This document shows, piece after piece, positions 22,311 to 35,400 of a stretch of DNA of 64,000 bases; within the stretch, counting starts at the first letter, position 1, and every line of letters starts with the position of its first letter. The translations under genes were made by a program, and so were the position numbers. Source of the stretch: Fistularia commersonii (taxonomy: Eukaryota; Chordata; Actinopteri; Syngnathiformes; Fistulariidae); assembly GCA_037954325.1 (NCBI GenBank), contig JBBMNZ010000035.1, positions 2,513,501 through 2,577,500 of the forward strand, read 5' to 3'. A model generated the notes under the pieces. The model had not been told where the DNA came from. It saw only the letters and a program-made list of their open reading frames with translations, and ran no database searches.

Positions 22311-22865
22311 TTCTTAATAGGTCAAGGGTCGAACTTTAGACAAAGAGAATTTCTGCATAATGGAGGTGACGGGGGACCAGTTATTTTCAAACCGGGTGGC
22401 ATGCCAGACCTTTGGCGCACAAATTAAAAAACGTATAAAAGTCTGTAATAAATAAATAAGTGAATCAATTAAAAAATGAATTGTTGATGTGTGTTCCGCA
22501 TCAAAATCTGGGTTCTGAGGTAGAAATTCCCAGGACAGGTCAGGTGATGGTGGTGGCAGATTGACATATAGGTCAATAGGTCTTGCTTGTCTGTGAGTTA
22601 GCGGCTAGCATGACAAGTTGCTAGCGTGGTTAGCATGCTAAACGTTGTGTTCTTTCCTTACGCGACCAAACTCGACACTCGCTGCGGATTTTCTGCTCAT
22701 CAAGGTCAAGAAAAGGACAGGAACTTAACCTTGGAAAAGGCCTGCTATAGCAGCGGAGCGTCATCTGGTGGTACTGATTCAGTATCGCAGGAGAAAAAAG
22801 GGATGAATCTAACAAATGCAAATATTTTATAGGCCTTGTGTTGACATTATGTGCCTCGATTATGT

Positions 22866-22914
<49 letters not shown>

Positions 22915-23510
22915 TGGAAAACAATCGCATCTGCAAACCTTTCAAAGCTCACCTGACACGATTTTAAAAAAAGCCAGAATCTCTCCTCGCAGAACCACCT
23001 GAGCGAGCGGAGAGTGTTTTCTAGCTTTTAGCACTCCTATCTTTGTTCCATTCCTGCGAGAGGGATTTCCTTCCTCGCTGTTTCCTGATGTTCAAGATCT
23101 TCCTCCGTGGCCGGCGGGCTGAGCTAATCCCAACTTATCCCCTCTTCAGAGTTTGTTCCTGTGAGTACAAACAGGAGATTTAGAGGGAGAGACTCCAGTC
23201 CAAGGTCGAGGCCGTGATGAAATGGAATATGACACTTCAGGAAGAAGTCTGGATGGCAAATCCAGTCAGACTCAGACCCAAACCTCTGCCTGACTTCCAT
23301 TACAGACAATTATTTCCAAACCAAACTGAATTATAGCCATGTGATATGTTTTCAAGTGGAATCCAGGAAGGACATGAACTGGCTGCAGCCCCGTATTTTG
23401 GTTTTCCCTCATTTTTTTTTTTTTTCAGTTGAATCATAAGGTTTTCCGACCGGACTCGCTGATGAATCACGGAGGAGTAACGACTGACCAGGGTGTGGCA
23501 GAGAGTCCAT

Positions 23511-23550
<40 letters not shown>

Positions 23551-23869
23551 GGTGGTCACTTCTGACATATAATATATAAAGTTTAAAGAAAAAACACTGT
23601 TCTCTGTGAATATATGACAAACATGTGTGCTGCTGTGGTCTTTCTGGCCCACTTGCAGTCACTCATGGATGATCCCGTCCTCACCTTTTACCGCCTCTCT
23701 CAAACCCCAGATCCATGTCACACCCAGTTACGCTACTCGACAAAACAAATCTATAACAAAAAACAGAACGCTGTACGTTCATGTAAATGCTGTAAATGTA
23801 TTTTAAATATACATGTTTATATATATTCTACCTATCAGTCTACCTTCAATTCCTTTCAGCCACTTCCTT

Positions 23870-24526
23870 TAGGGGTCTCCAACCCTATTCTCTTTCATCT
23901 TTACACTGCAGCTCCGAGTGGCTAATAAATGGGCAAATAGATTATAAATATTTAATCAAAGTGTATTTCATTTGTGGTAATTCCTTTTTTTTTTACTTTT
24001 AATTCTAAGTTGGAAGATTATTGTGATCTTGAAATATGAAATAAAATTAGATTTATTATTTTTCGCCGCTCAAAATAACGTCACACTCGCGGAAGCCGAT
24101 ATATCCGCCAGCCGGTAAAGTTTAGATTTGCAGAAGCTGTGCGCAGAAGTTCAGGAGCAGAAGTCCCATAAACCAGGTAAAATAAATATTTATGAAGATA
24201 TTCTGCTAATAATTATTTTTTATTGTTTACTGACAGTGATTTTTTTCCCGATTTATTTTTGAAATTCAGGTCAAGGCTCCGCTACACGCTCTGAAAGCCC
24301 AAAGCTCAAAATGGGTTCATTACATAAATAAAATTTAATTTCTCCGTAATACTTTGTGAATTTCACTACACACTTGTTTATACAAAGTGTAAAGGTAATA
24401 AAAAGCAATATATACAGTGGTACCTTTATTTTAGACGTCTAAAAGTAATAGCGGCTCCCAGTGTTTTCTTTTCCGAGGAAACCGGGTCCAAATGGCACTT
24501 TGGGTGTAACGGGTTGCCGACCCCTG
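23870..24526. mobile_element. hAT-type MITE (copy A)
   Basis: About 657 bp. Right end CGGGTTGCCGACCCCTG is the reverse complement of the CAGGGGTCGGCAACCC start typical of hAT elements; the left end AGGGGTCTCCAACCC is a degenerate match. Nearly identical along its length to the copy in arhgap35 intron at 37.4-38.0 kb. No transposase frame. Confidence 0.75.
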
Positions 24527-24539
24527 ATCTAGTCCATGT

Positions 24540-25045
24540 GCCTGGCAGTTCCAACTCACACCAATATGTTCACCATCCCTCCTCTGTACATGATCCAACC
24601 GTCTCAGCCTGGCTTCTCTGACTTTATCTCCAAAACCTCTAACATGCTGTGCTGTCCCTCTGATGGACTCGATCCTGGTCCTATCCATCCTTGTCACTTC
24701 CAAAGAGAACCTCAGCATCTTCATCTCTGCGACCTCCAGCTCTGCTTCCTCTCTTTTCCTCAATGCCACACTCTCAAAACCATAAAGCATCGCTGGTCTC
24801 CCCTCTTTCTCGACACTCATTCATCGCACATTATCCCTGACACTTTTCTCCACCCGTTCTTACCTGCTTGAACGTGTTTCTTCCCTTCTTTTCCACCCTC
24901 TCCATTGTTCTGCACTGTTGACCCTAAGTACTTAAATCCTCCAACTTCTTTATCTCCACTCCCTGTAGCCTCAGCGTTCCACTTGGGTCCCTCTCATTCA
25001 CACATGTATGTTCCGCCTTGCTGTGGCTAACCTTTATTCCTCACC
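24540..25045 (-). mobile_element. RTE-type LINE reverse-transcriptase fragment 2
   Basis: The minus-strand frame 24,431-24,820 contains RPAMLYGFESVALRKREEAE followed by LEVAEMKMLRFSLEVTRMDR and VREARLRRLDHVQRRDGEHI, a hallmark order of RTE-clade RT C-termini. Upstream sequence to about 25,045 belongs to the same element with stops. Degraded pseudogene copy abutting the hAT MITE. Confidence 0.75.
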
Positions 25046-26400
25046 TATCTATCTCTCGATAGAAAACTCCCGTTAATCATCAAGCGGTTAAACGTGTCAA
25101 AAATCTTGAGGCGAAACAACGACAACAAATGTCTTGTTTCCATCTCTTTAGGCAGCGTCCTTTGGTTCTGACCGTAGGAGAGCTTATGGCTCCCTCCAGT
25201 GGTGATAACAATCTTCTGCTATTCTTATTGCAGCTCCGACATGAGGTGGTCAGGATGTGCTCAAAGTTCTACTCAGAACTGGGCAAAATACCGTCCTACT
25301 GCGGTTGTCTATCGCTAGATTGCATTTGAATATCAAAGGATTTTCAGACAGAACCTCACTGTCTGCATCCAGATCCAATAACGTTGCTCTTTTAAAGAAT
25401 GAGGCAATGACACGGCGATTATCTAGCATCTTTCATGCATAATTTTCTATCTATATTTCCAAAAATCATCCAGACCTGCAGCACTTTATTGTCATTTTAA
25501 GGTAGGCGGCATTTCTCTGTGGCGCAGGTCTTGGTGGCACCAAGGCTCCACACTAAGATATTACCTTTTTAGTTCTGATGCAGCTTTTCCCTTTATACGC
25601 CGATTGAGAAAGCTTAGAATGCAACGGTTTCCAGTGGTAGTGAAGGCCATTACACTGGAAACTACTTTTATAAGCTCTTCCGTTGCTATTAAGCCAAAAA
25701 AGGGTTAGGCTCAATCAGGTGAAAAACAGATCGGGCAAAAGACATAATGCCGTGCTCTTGTACATCCTAGAAAACTGCATGAAATTTACAGTTGACACAT
25801 CGATGCCCTCGTAACAACGTTCCTACCTGTAGAAGAAGAGCTGGATCGGAGGCCTCCTCCTGTGGTACCGTTGGGATTAAATGCACGGCTGAAGGCGAGG
25901 CCCCGTAACTTTACCATCTACCGCCGGATGTCATTGACCCATGTCCGCCGCTGCCGAGTCAGAGCAATGAGATTAGAACACAGGAGACGGACGATCCTTC
26001 GCAGCTTATAAATTTTCATTGCAAAGGCGACGCAACAAGTCCGGGCGTTTACGGCTGAGCGGTCCCGCTAGGAGGCGGCAGCAGGGAGGTGCGCCGGGAG
26101 TAACCAGATATGGTGCCGTTGACTGGTGCCATGCATGATGCAGCCGCTGATAAAGGTTGGAGGCGGGAGCAGATGGATGGTGAAATTGCTGAAGTGTGGG
26201 GGGGACAAAGACAAAAAAACAAACACTGGTGATCATGTATTAAGTATCCACCTATTCACATTTTTAATTTTATCGGTGATATTGTGCAAGTGAATTAGTA
26301 GATAATTGAAAGAAAGTTGTCATACATGTCCATTAGCCTTACAAACATCATTTCTCTGTTTCCCGTCCTTATTTTGGATAGTTCGGATGAATTACCATGA
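25046..26400. other. Spacer without recognised gene
   Basis: No reading frame with family resemblance, no clear repeat of known type and no CpG-rich promoter. Short matches such as ccctccagtggtg (25,193) are weak CTCF-like half motifs only. Confidence 0.5.
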
Positions 26401-26419
26401 TCTGCAGACGCATCACGTG

Positions 26420-26810
26420 CCCGACTAATCACATCTACAGTATTTCTTCCTCTTCTTTACCCTTTGGCCATCTAAACCTCTCCTTTCCATCCTCATCTCT
26501 CTCCCAAAATAAAGTCATGTCCTCTTTCGTTTTCATTTCTTTCTGCCTCCGGGCTTCCTACCCGGCAGTTCCAACTTCTGACGTTATCTTCAGAACATCT
26601 AACGCGCTGTCAGTCTCAACATCCGCGGTGTCTCTGAACCAGATGACATCGCTGGTCTCACCGCCGTCTTCTACCTCTCTTCATCTTCACTCCCCGTGGC
26701 CTCTTTGTTCATACATATGAATTCTGTCTTGCGCTGGCTCCTCTCCACCTCCTCCCTGCTCTCATTACAAAGCACAATGTCATCTGCAAACATCATGGTC
26801 CATGGAAAAT
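26420..26810 (-). mobile_element. RTE-type LINE fragment 3 with RT FADD box
   Basis: The minus strand at about 26,735-26,800 encodes MMFADDIVLC followed by NESREEVERSQRKTEF, the F/YADD catalytic block and downstream region of RTE reverse transcriptase. Interrupted elsewhere. Third RTE piece in the window, all on the minus strand. Confidence 0.7.
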
Positions 26811-27239
26811 GTCATCTGCAACATCTGTTTATGATGTTTATTACTGCATCATTTCATTATACTAGCTGTTATAGTTGACTGCATGGCACAGATGGCAAAT
26901 CTTACGAGTACCCTCATGGTTACTCGATCAATAGGAGAGGACATAGAAAGGGCAATTAAATGTTTAGTGACATTTTATTGTATTGTATTGGTAACGCTCA
27001 CATTTACAACAAAGACTACGCGGCAAGAAATAAGCAGTAGCTTCACTTTAGACACTTGAAATCCAAGTACTGAATACGGTAATGATGGATTAGACACCTA
27101 TTTCATTTTACTCAAATACTATTAGGGGGTGCCTCGCAAGAATATTTTCATTCGATACTACTGACATTCAACAACTTTTCAGAGGACTATATTGTGCTGG
27201 TGTACTCTCTTCTCCACTCCTTTGTGTCACTGACAGCCT

Positions 27240-28690
27240 TATTTACAATGGTGGACGATGACTATTCATTTTTAAAGTTTCCTAGCTTGTATACTTCTAC
27301 CAAAATAAAATCAGGACTATGACTAGAAAATGAGTCATTTTGGACAACTTACATTTTAGAATCTAAATATTGATAAGCTAACGTATGTGTATGAGGCATC
27401 CACTGTAATGGTAAATGTATGCTAATATTCAAGACTACCTAAAGAAAAGAAATGTATTACATAAATACTGTGGATGATGAATGCTATTACATTTCATACT
27501 TTAAAATCTTTTGCCCAAATAAATCAGGTTTATTTCAAAAAAATGACCATTTTTAAACTACTTATGTTTGAGAATGTGAATGCTGTTTAGCTAACTCAAA
27601 AGATGATAGCAGTCTGATACAAATCATATATGTAAGCTAATATATATTTCCTGAAACAAAATATATATTCAGTTAATATGGTGTATAATGATTACTATTA
27701 CATTTTATACTTTCATATGTTTCATATACTTTGACCCGAATGTATCAGGTTATTACTAAAAAAAGAGAGTATTTTTAAAACAACTTATATTTAAGGATGT
27801 GAATAGTGTTTAGCTAACTCATGAAAGATAATACTAGTTGAATTTTCATAAAGGTAAATTAATATTAACCGTTATCTGATTACAAAAATTGGTAAATTGA
27901 GATGGTGGAGAATGAGGGCTATTACGCTTTACGCGATTGTCAGACTTTTACCCAAATAAATCAGGTTTTAATCACTAAAGACTGACTATATTAAAACTAC
28001 TTTTTAAGGATGTGAGTAACGTTTAGCTAACTCACGGAGTCTGATAATAATCATGCAGGTAAGCATGTATTAAATTTAATCAAATTATTATATTTTTTCT
28101 TGTTGTAAATGAATGTGGTGGATAATGAGTGCTATTACGTTTTGCTTTGTATTTTGTACACCTTTTCCCAATTAAAAAAAAAGATTTGTCACAAAGTAAA
28201 TAGCATTTTAAACTACTTTATTTAGGGATGTGAGTACTATTTAGCAAACTCAAGCAGTCCGATACTAATGAACGTTAGCTAATATATTTTTCCATGTTAA
28301 ATGAATGTAGTGAATAATGAGTGCAAAAACGTTTTATTTGTTATCTTGTACACTTTCACCCAATTAAAAAAAAGATTTGTTACAAAATAAATAGCATTTT
28401 AAACCACTTATATTTAGGGATCTGAGTACTATTTAACTAACTCACGCAGACTGATACTAATAAACGTAAGCTAATATATTTTTCAATGTTAAATTAATGT
28501 GGTGGATAATGAATACTATTACGTTTTACTTTGTATCTCGTACATGTTTACCCGATTAGAAATGAATTTGTTGCAAAAGAAATTGCATTTTTAAACTACT
28601 TATATGTAAGGCTGTGAGTACTATTTAGCTAGCTCATGGAGTCTGATACTTATCAACGCAAGCTAATATTAAACGTTATTTACTGACTAA

Positions 28691-28762
<72 letters not shown>

Positions 28763-29155
28763 CTGTTAGTGTGGTGGATAATGAATGCTATTACGTTTTA
28801 CTTTATATCTTGTACACTTGTACCCTCTTAAAAAAGTTACAAAAGATATGGCATTTTTAAACTACTTATATTTGGGGATGTGAGTACTATTTAGCTAACT
28901 CACGCAGATCGATACTATTCATAAACGTATGGTAATATTATGTTTTTCTGTAATATTAATGTGTTGGATAATGTGTGCTATTACGTATTATTACGCATCT
29001 TATACACTTTTACCCAATCAAAAAAAAAAGTTACAAAAGAAATGGTCTTTTTAAAGTACTTATATTTAAGGACGTGGGTACTATTTAGCTAACTCACGGT
29101 CTGATAATACACATCCACCTAAGCTAATATTAAACGTTACCAAATCAAATATAAC
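27240..29155. repeat. Tandem array of 190-220 bp units upstream of arhgap35
   Basis: At least eight consecutive diverged units, starting near 27,470, 27,680, 27,902, 28,117, 28,308, 28,498, 28,769 and 28,960, with a degenerate one before. Shared phrases per unit: gtggtggataatgaatgcta, ttacgtttta, tttttaaactacttatattt, ggatgtgagtactatttagc, taactcacgcag and aacgtaagctaatatt. The unit at 28,498 is lengthened by a (TA)n of about 68 bp at 28,693-28,760. It ends about 100 bp before the GC-rich arhgap35 promoter. Confidence 0.85.
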
Positions 29156-29229
29156 GAGAGGGTGGTTTAAAAGACGCATATTTTTATGTAATTTCACATC
29201 GGAATCGGGGTGTTATCTACTCGGGGGTA

Positions 29230-29800
29230 GGTGGTGACACGGCGAGGTAGCTCAAAAAAAAAAACCCGAGGAATCCATTACTTTCGCCGGTAAACGGCTC
29301 CCGCAGAGAGGGGCGGCGAGCCGGGTAACGCTAGCTAGCAAGCTAAGTTAGCATAGCGAACCGCTGCAGTAGTGCGCTGGCGCCGCTGGGTGAGTCCCTC
29401 TTTCCGCCGCTTGCGTCTCCGCAGCTCCCTTTTCCCGAAGAAAAGAAGAGGAGGACTGACGCCTGGGTCCGGGGAGGAGGAGGAGGAGGAGGAGGAGGAG
29501 GTCCGCCCGCCGCCATTATCGCAAAGCAGGGGCTTCGGGAGCACCACTTTCCCCTCACGCCGTCTGGGGCGCCCCCCCTTAGCCGAGCCTTCTCCCTCCC
29601 TCCATGACCGAGCCGCCTTTTCGCCTTTATTTTCGCGTCGCGGTTGTTTTGTTGTTGTTGGTTTTTTTTCCCCCCTCCCCCGGCGGACGGAGCGGCGAGG
29701 CGGTGGCCGCGGAGCTGCCCGTTGTCTGGCGTGCGCGGCCGGCCCAGCGTCATGATGCGGGCACAACAATGGACAGGATAATTGCTGGAAAGGCAACGTG
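29230..29800 (+). promoter_or_regulatory. arhgap35: GC-rich putative arhgap35 promoter
   Basis: Abrupt change from AT-rich array to CpG-rich sequence, with a (GGA)n stretch at 29,474-29,501 and a YY1-like GCCGCCATTATC at about 29,509-29,520. No TATA box. Position upstream of a strong donor at 30,213 and the coding exon makes it the best promoter candidate for arhgap35. A divergent role for myo1c, about 13 kb away, is not supported. Confidence 0.5.
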
Positions 29801-30212
29801 GTGAACCGACGAGCGGATCGGACCCCTTCCCTCTCTCGATATCCCCTTCCCTGCACGCTGGATAATCATCTAAGGACAAAAGGGGTTTAAAAACCCTCTT
29901 ATTCCGTTTCCCGTGGATATTTACCCACCTACCCCCTCCCTCCTTCCCTGCAACGAGAGTGATGCTAGGCGAGGGATCGCCAGGCATGGGAGCCGCATAT
30001 GTGACTCAACCCCCCCCATCCCGCACGCTGTAGCCCCGCAAATTCTTCACACACACACACACATACACACACTTTCGATGTGTGATTTCCCTCCCGGTGC
30101 GTGTGTGCGCGTCCTGCGGCTTTATGCTTGTGCACATCATTGGCGAGGGCTGCGGCAAGAAGCGCTGCTGGCCTGACAGATGCAAGAGGAGCAAAGGGGG
30201 GAAAACGCGATG
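29500..30212 (+). other. arhgap35: Putative arhgap35 noncoding exon 1
   Basis: A strong donor GTATGTAAG begins at 30,213 after GCGATG, and the main coding exon has an acceptor at 32,208, so this is the likely 5' UTR exon; the 5' limit is not defined. It contains an upstream frame from 30,082 that would stop just after the junction. Intron 1 (30,213-32,208) contains CA and CT microsatellites (30,260-30,292; 30,507-30,556) and no gene. Confidence 0.45.
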
Positions 30213-30259
30213 GTATGTAAGCCTCCACACCCCCACCACACACACACCAACACCACCCT

Positions 30260-30295
<36 letters not shown>

Positions 30296-32230
30296 CCACC
30301 CGCCCGCTCATGTGTGCCTCCGCAGGGCTACACCCTACACAGCTGCGTAAATACATTTCCACCGAGAAGGTTGCAGGAGACGGTAGGCTACCCTCGATTC
30401 AGAGGAGGTGGGGTGGATTTATTTATTTCCTTTGGCTCTGCAATCTCATTATGTAGACAGCAGGCCTGGCGTGGTCACCCCCCTCCTCACCCTCCACCTC
30501 CCTCCCTCTCTCTCTCTCTCTCTCTCTTTCCCTCTCTCTCTCTCTCTCTCTCTCAGTGACTGTGCACCCTTAAAGCCCATGTTGACTGGTAATCCCGTGC
30601 AAACACACACACACACACACACACACATAGACGAATGCAATTTCTTTTTCCACCCAAAGTAAGTCGATTAGGCGGGTGCGTTTTTCTCGGAGGTTGCACG
30701 CCGGTCATCTTGTTGCATGCTGCAGACGAGCCGGTCTGGGGTTGTGGGTGGGTGGAGGGTTACATGGGGCCTAGCTCGACTCTGCTGAGCTCTTGTGGTC
30801 AATGCATGTCACCCAACCCACTCCTCGGCCGTGTTGTGTCTCCGGTGCTTTTCGGACGCAGGTGTGGAGGGTCTTGCATGAACAAGCTGAGCGTTCTATC
30901 TGTTTATTATTATTATTTTGGAGTGATTCCTGCGGGACCGCCCGTTAATAATGACCTCGTCCTAGTACAGCCCAGCCGCCCTCTCGGGAATTGTTGACAC
31001 ACAGCCGGTGTTTTTGTTTTGGCCCCGGCTGGAAATGGAGACTGATGTGTCCGTTCACGCCAGCTGACGCTGTCCTCCCAGGAGCACCACTCCCAGCTGG
31101 AAAATGAGCTGTAAATTTCACGTTACTATTCAGTTCTCGGGTCTCTCCGATTCCTTCGTTAAGTAGACAAGCCTTAAAACGCATCTGAAACGTGATCATT
31201 TCTATTTGTCAACGATGTTACTGTTTCTGCCTAATGACCAAGTTGTTAAATAGTCTTCCGATGAACCCAGGAGAGCGTGGACCTTAAATCTGCTTAACAG
31301 TCGGCGTTGCTTGCGCGACTAAAAAACAGGGGCTCCGGGGATCGATTACATCCGTTACCGATAAATAGAGGTGTTCAATTAGTGACAAACACGTCAGAAA
31401 ACAAAGGAAAGCTGTCCATGTGTGATCCACGACTCCACGCTCGTCATTCACCTCGGACACGCTCCGATTCGTCAGCGACCCCAAAATCAATCACCCGGTC
31501 GTTTGAAAGTTAACAAGCGATCAAGAAAAAGCCTCGCAGACGGACACGGGGGGGGGGGGGACGGCGCGTTTTCTGACGGGAGGCGACGTCTCCTCGTTCG
31601 AAGCATTAAGGACGCCGGCAGACAACAACACGTCGCGGTGAGAACAAGTAGAGCCGCCACGGAGGCCGAAACCAAAACCACCTGCCTCGTTCACCCTCGA
31701 CCCGCTAGTCGCACCATTTCAGCGCTGGTTCTTTGACGATGTCGGGCTATAAAATACGAGCTGGGCGTTTGTGATTGACAGGTACAAGGAGTGGATTCAC
31801 TTAGCCTCGTCTCTTGTCTTTTTTTTTTTTCCCAGTCGGCCATCGGCTTGACAAAAGGGAGGAACAGAATATATGAATGACCTTTCTGTGTCGTCAATGA
31901 TGGATGTCACCGGGTGACCTCTTGTACGCCAAGTGCATTACCGCAAAACGGATATGGATGGTTTTCAATATGAGGCCACCCGACAGCTGAGAACAGAAAA
32001 AAGCCTGCGCGAGAGTTAGCGTTCCCTCTTCCGAAAGAGACAAAATGAAGCAGTACTTCTCGAAAACCACTCAGCCGAAGTGGCCTGTTTGGGCGATGAT
32101 TCTCAATCATCTCATCGATCTCGGGTTCAGTTTCTTTTCCCGTCAGTTAAAATCGCGAACGTGTCGGTTAATATGTCTGATTTGCGTTTTCTTTTTGTTC
32201 TCTCACAGGCTCTGACTCCCGAAGGAACGA

Positions 32231-32415
32231 ATGAATGAGCGAAGCAGCGGCGATTGTTTTTGGTAAAAAAAAAAAAACCAAACAAACAAACAAACAGACG
32301 ACGAAAGTCGACGCCCGGCGGAAGGAGCTGAAATTCGGCGACTTTATGGACAAACACCCGTGTCAACCTTTATAGAGTGCCTGTTTGTGGCAGGATGAGC
32401 GTCGGTAGAGTATGA
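32231..32415 (+). promoter_or_regulatory. arhgap35: Three upstream ORFs in the arhgap35 leader
   Basis: After the acceptor at 32,208 the leader contains uORFs at 32,231-32,266 (11 codons), 32,346-32,375 (9 codons) and 32,395-32,415 (6 codons). The stop TGA of the last (32,413-32,415) overlaps the main start ATG (32,412-32,414), an arrangement compatible with termination-reinitiation control. Sequence-level observation; function not shown. Confidence 0.55.
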
Positions 32416-35400
32416 TGGCGAAGAAGCAAGATGCCCGATCGCCCATTTACAACCTCATCGTGGTCGGCTTGTCCGGAACGGAGAAGGAAAAAGGTCAGTG
32501 CGGGGTGGGGAAGTCCTGCCTGTGCAACAGGTTCGTACGGCCCAGCGCCGACGACTTCTACCTGGACCACACGTCGGTTCTGAGCACCAGTGACTTCGGG
32601 GGTCGGGTGGTCAACAATGATCACTTTCTGTTCTGGGGGGAGGTTTCCCGGGTTCTGGAGGAAGGGCCCGAGTGCAGGATGCACGTGGTGGAGCAAACGG
32701 AGTTCATCGACGACCAGACGTTCCAGCCGCACCGCAGCACCGCCATGCAGCCCTACATCAAACGGGCGGCGGCGACCAAGCTGGCGTCGGCCGAGAAGCT
32801 CATGTACTTCTGCACGGACCAGCTGGGCCTGGAGCAGGACTTTGAGCAGAAACAGATGCCCGAGGGGAAGCTGCAGGTGGACGGCTTCCTGCTGTGCGTC
32901 GACGTGAGCCGCGGCATGAACCGTAACTTCGACGACCAGCTGAAGTTCGTCACGAACCTGTACGGTCAGCTCAGCAAGACGAAGAAGCCCGTCGTGCTGG
33001 TCCTCACCAAGTGCGACGAAGGAGTGGAGCGCTATATCAAAGACGCACACACCTTCGCCATCACCAAGAAGAGCCTGCCGGTGGTGGAGACGTCGGCGCG
33101 GTCCAACATAAACGTCGACCTGGCCTTCCTCACGCTGGCTCAGCTCATCGATAAAAGCCGGGGCAAACCGAAGATCATTCCCTATTTCGAAGCCCTGAAG
33201 CTCCAGAGTCAGCAGATCGCTTCCGCCAAGGACCGCTACGAGTGGCTCATCAACCGGATAGTAAAGAATCACAACGAGACCTGGCTGAACACCAGCCGGC
33301 GCATGAACACCTCCCCGGAGTACAAGGAATACGTCTTCTTGGAGGGAACGGCCAAATGCAAGAAGCTTTTCCAGCAGCACGTCTACCGTCTGAAGCAGGA
33401 GCACATTGAGAGGCGTCGAAAAATATACCTTAGCACTCTTCCCTTAGCACTTAGCTCTCTGGTGCCCGACCTGGACGAAATCGACCAGCTGAGCTGGTCC
33501 GGGGTCCAGAAGGTCCTGGAGTCCAAGCAGCACTTCGCGCACTGGTTCGTGGTCCTGGAGGACTCGCCGTGGGAGGACACGTCTCACATCGACAACATGG
33601 AGGACGAGCGAATCCCGTCGGACCTGCTGGAGACCGCCGAGGCGGAGGACATATTCAACGCCCACCTGGAGCATCTGCGCAACGAGTGCAGACGCGCGGA
33701 GATGAGGCTGGAGTTCAAGCAGAAGCTGGCCTCCTCTCCGTTCGTCACGCCCGGTCGACCCTGGGAAGAGGCGCGCAGCTTCATCATGAACGAAGAGTTC
33801 TACCAGTGGCTCGAGGAGCCGGAGTACTTGGACCTGTACAACCGCCACCAGAAGGAGATCATCGACCGCGCTAAGGAAGACTTCCAGGAGCTCCTGCTGG
33901 AGTACTCCGAGCTTTTCTACGAGCTGGAGGTGGACGCCAAGCCGAGCAAGGAGAAAATGGGCGCGATCCAGGAGGTGCTCGGCGAGGAGCAGAGGTTCAA
34001 GGCCCTGCAGAAGCTCCCCGCCGAGAGAGACGCCCTGGTTTTGAAGCACATCCACTTCGTGTACCACCCCACCAAGGAGACGTGCCCCAGCAGCCCCCAC
34101 TGCGGGGACTCCAAGATCGAGCAGCTGCTGGCGTCGCGCTTCCCGACGTGCTACCCCTTCTTCGACGCGAAGGCGCACTTCGGGGACACCAAGGCCGACC
34201 GCATCAACCTGGTCATACTGGGGAAGGACGGCCTGGCCAGGGAGTTCGCCAACGAGATCAGGACCCTCTGCACCAACGACGACTGGTACGTGTTGGACGG
34301 GAAGATGTACGAGCTGACGCTGCGGCCCATCGAAGGAAACGTACGTCTTCCCGTCAACTCCTTCCACACGCCCACGTTCACCCCTCACGGATGCCTGTGT
34401 CTGTACAACTCCAAGGAGTCTCTGTCCTACGTGGTGGAGAGCCTGGAGAGACTGAGGGAGTCGACGCTGGGCCGGAGGGACAGCCAGCTGTCTCAGCTGC
34501 CGACCTCGCTGCTCTTAGTCACCAAGAGAGGCGTAGGCTCCTACGTGGACATCGGCGGGGAAACTGCCTTAAACCTGATAACGCAGGGTCAGCAGGTGGC
34601 CAGGAGGCTGCAGTGTAGCTTCTTGGACCCGGCCTCCCCCGGCGTGGGCTACGGCCACAACGTCAACGAGACTCAGATCAACCAGGTGCTGCGGGGCCTC
34701 CTGGACATCCGGAGGAGCTCGTCTTTCGGCGGCGGCGGCGGCGGCTCCCCGCCCCTGCCGCCCGAGCCCCCGGGTCTCAGGGACTCCCCCCATCAGCCGG
34801 TCGCCGAGGCGGACCTCCGCATCGTCATGTGCCTGATGTGCGGCGACTCCTACGACATGGAGCAGCTGCTGGCTCCTTTCCTGCTGCACCAGCACTGCAG
34901 GCCCATGTCCAACAGCGGCACCTCCGTGCTGCTGGAGCAGACGGTGGCCGGCCACAAGCTGGCCGTGGAGCTGTCCCTGCTGTCGTACCACGCCTCCTTC
35001 ACCTTGCGGAAGAGCAGGCTGGTGCACGGCTACATCGCCGTGTACTCGGTCTCCCGGAAGGCGTCCCTGGAGACCCTGTGCGCCTTCCTGTGCGAGGTTC
35101 AGGACATCATCCCCGTGCAGCTGCTGGCGGTGGGGGACAGCCAGGCCGAGCTGACGGACAGCGACTACGCCCGCGAGCAGCAGATCCAGGGCGAGGAGCT
35201 GGCCCACGAGATCGAGGGCCGCTTCAACAGCGTGGTGTGCGGCTCCGGCGGCGTGGTCGGCGGGCTGCACAGGATAGAAATGTTCCACCCCTTCCTGATG
35301 GAGGTGGTGGAGAAACGCAACATCGTGGAGGCCACGCACATGTACGACAACGTGGCCGAGGCGTGCACCAACGAAAACGTGTACTCGCCGCGCTGCGGCT

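Noticed and set aside
24431..24820. Functional reverse transcriptase gene
   Set aside because: Only a C-terminal RT piece survives and upstream sequence is interrupted by stops; it is a dead LINE copy.
30082..30212. Small Cys/Lys-rich peptide frame in the arhgap35 first exon
   Set aside because: Stops right after the predicted splice junction, no family resemblance and no conservation evidence; noted only as a possible uORF.
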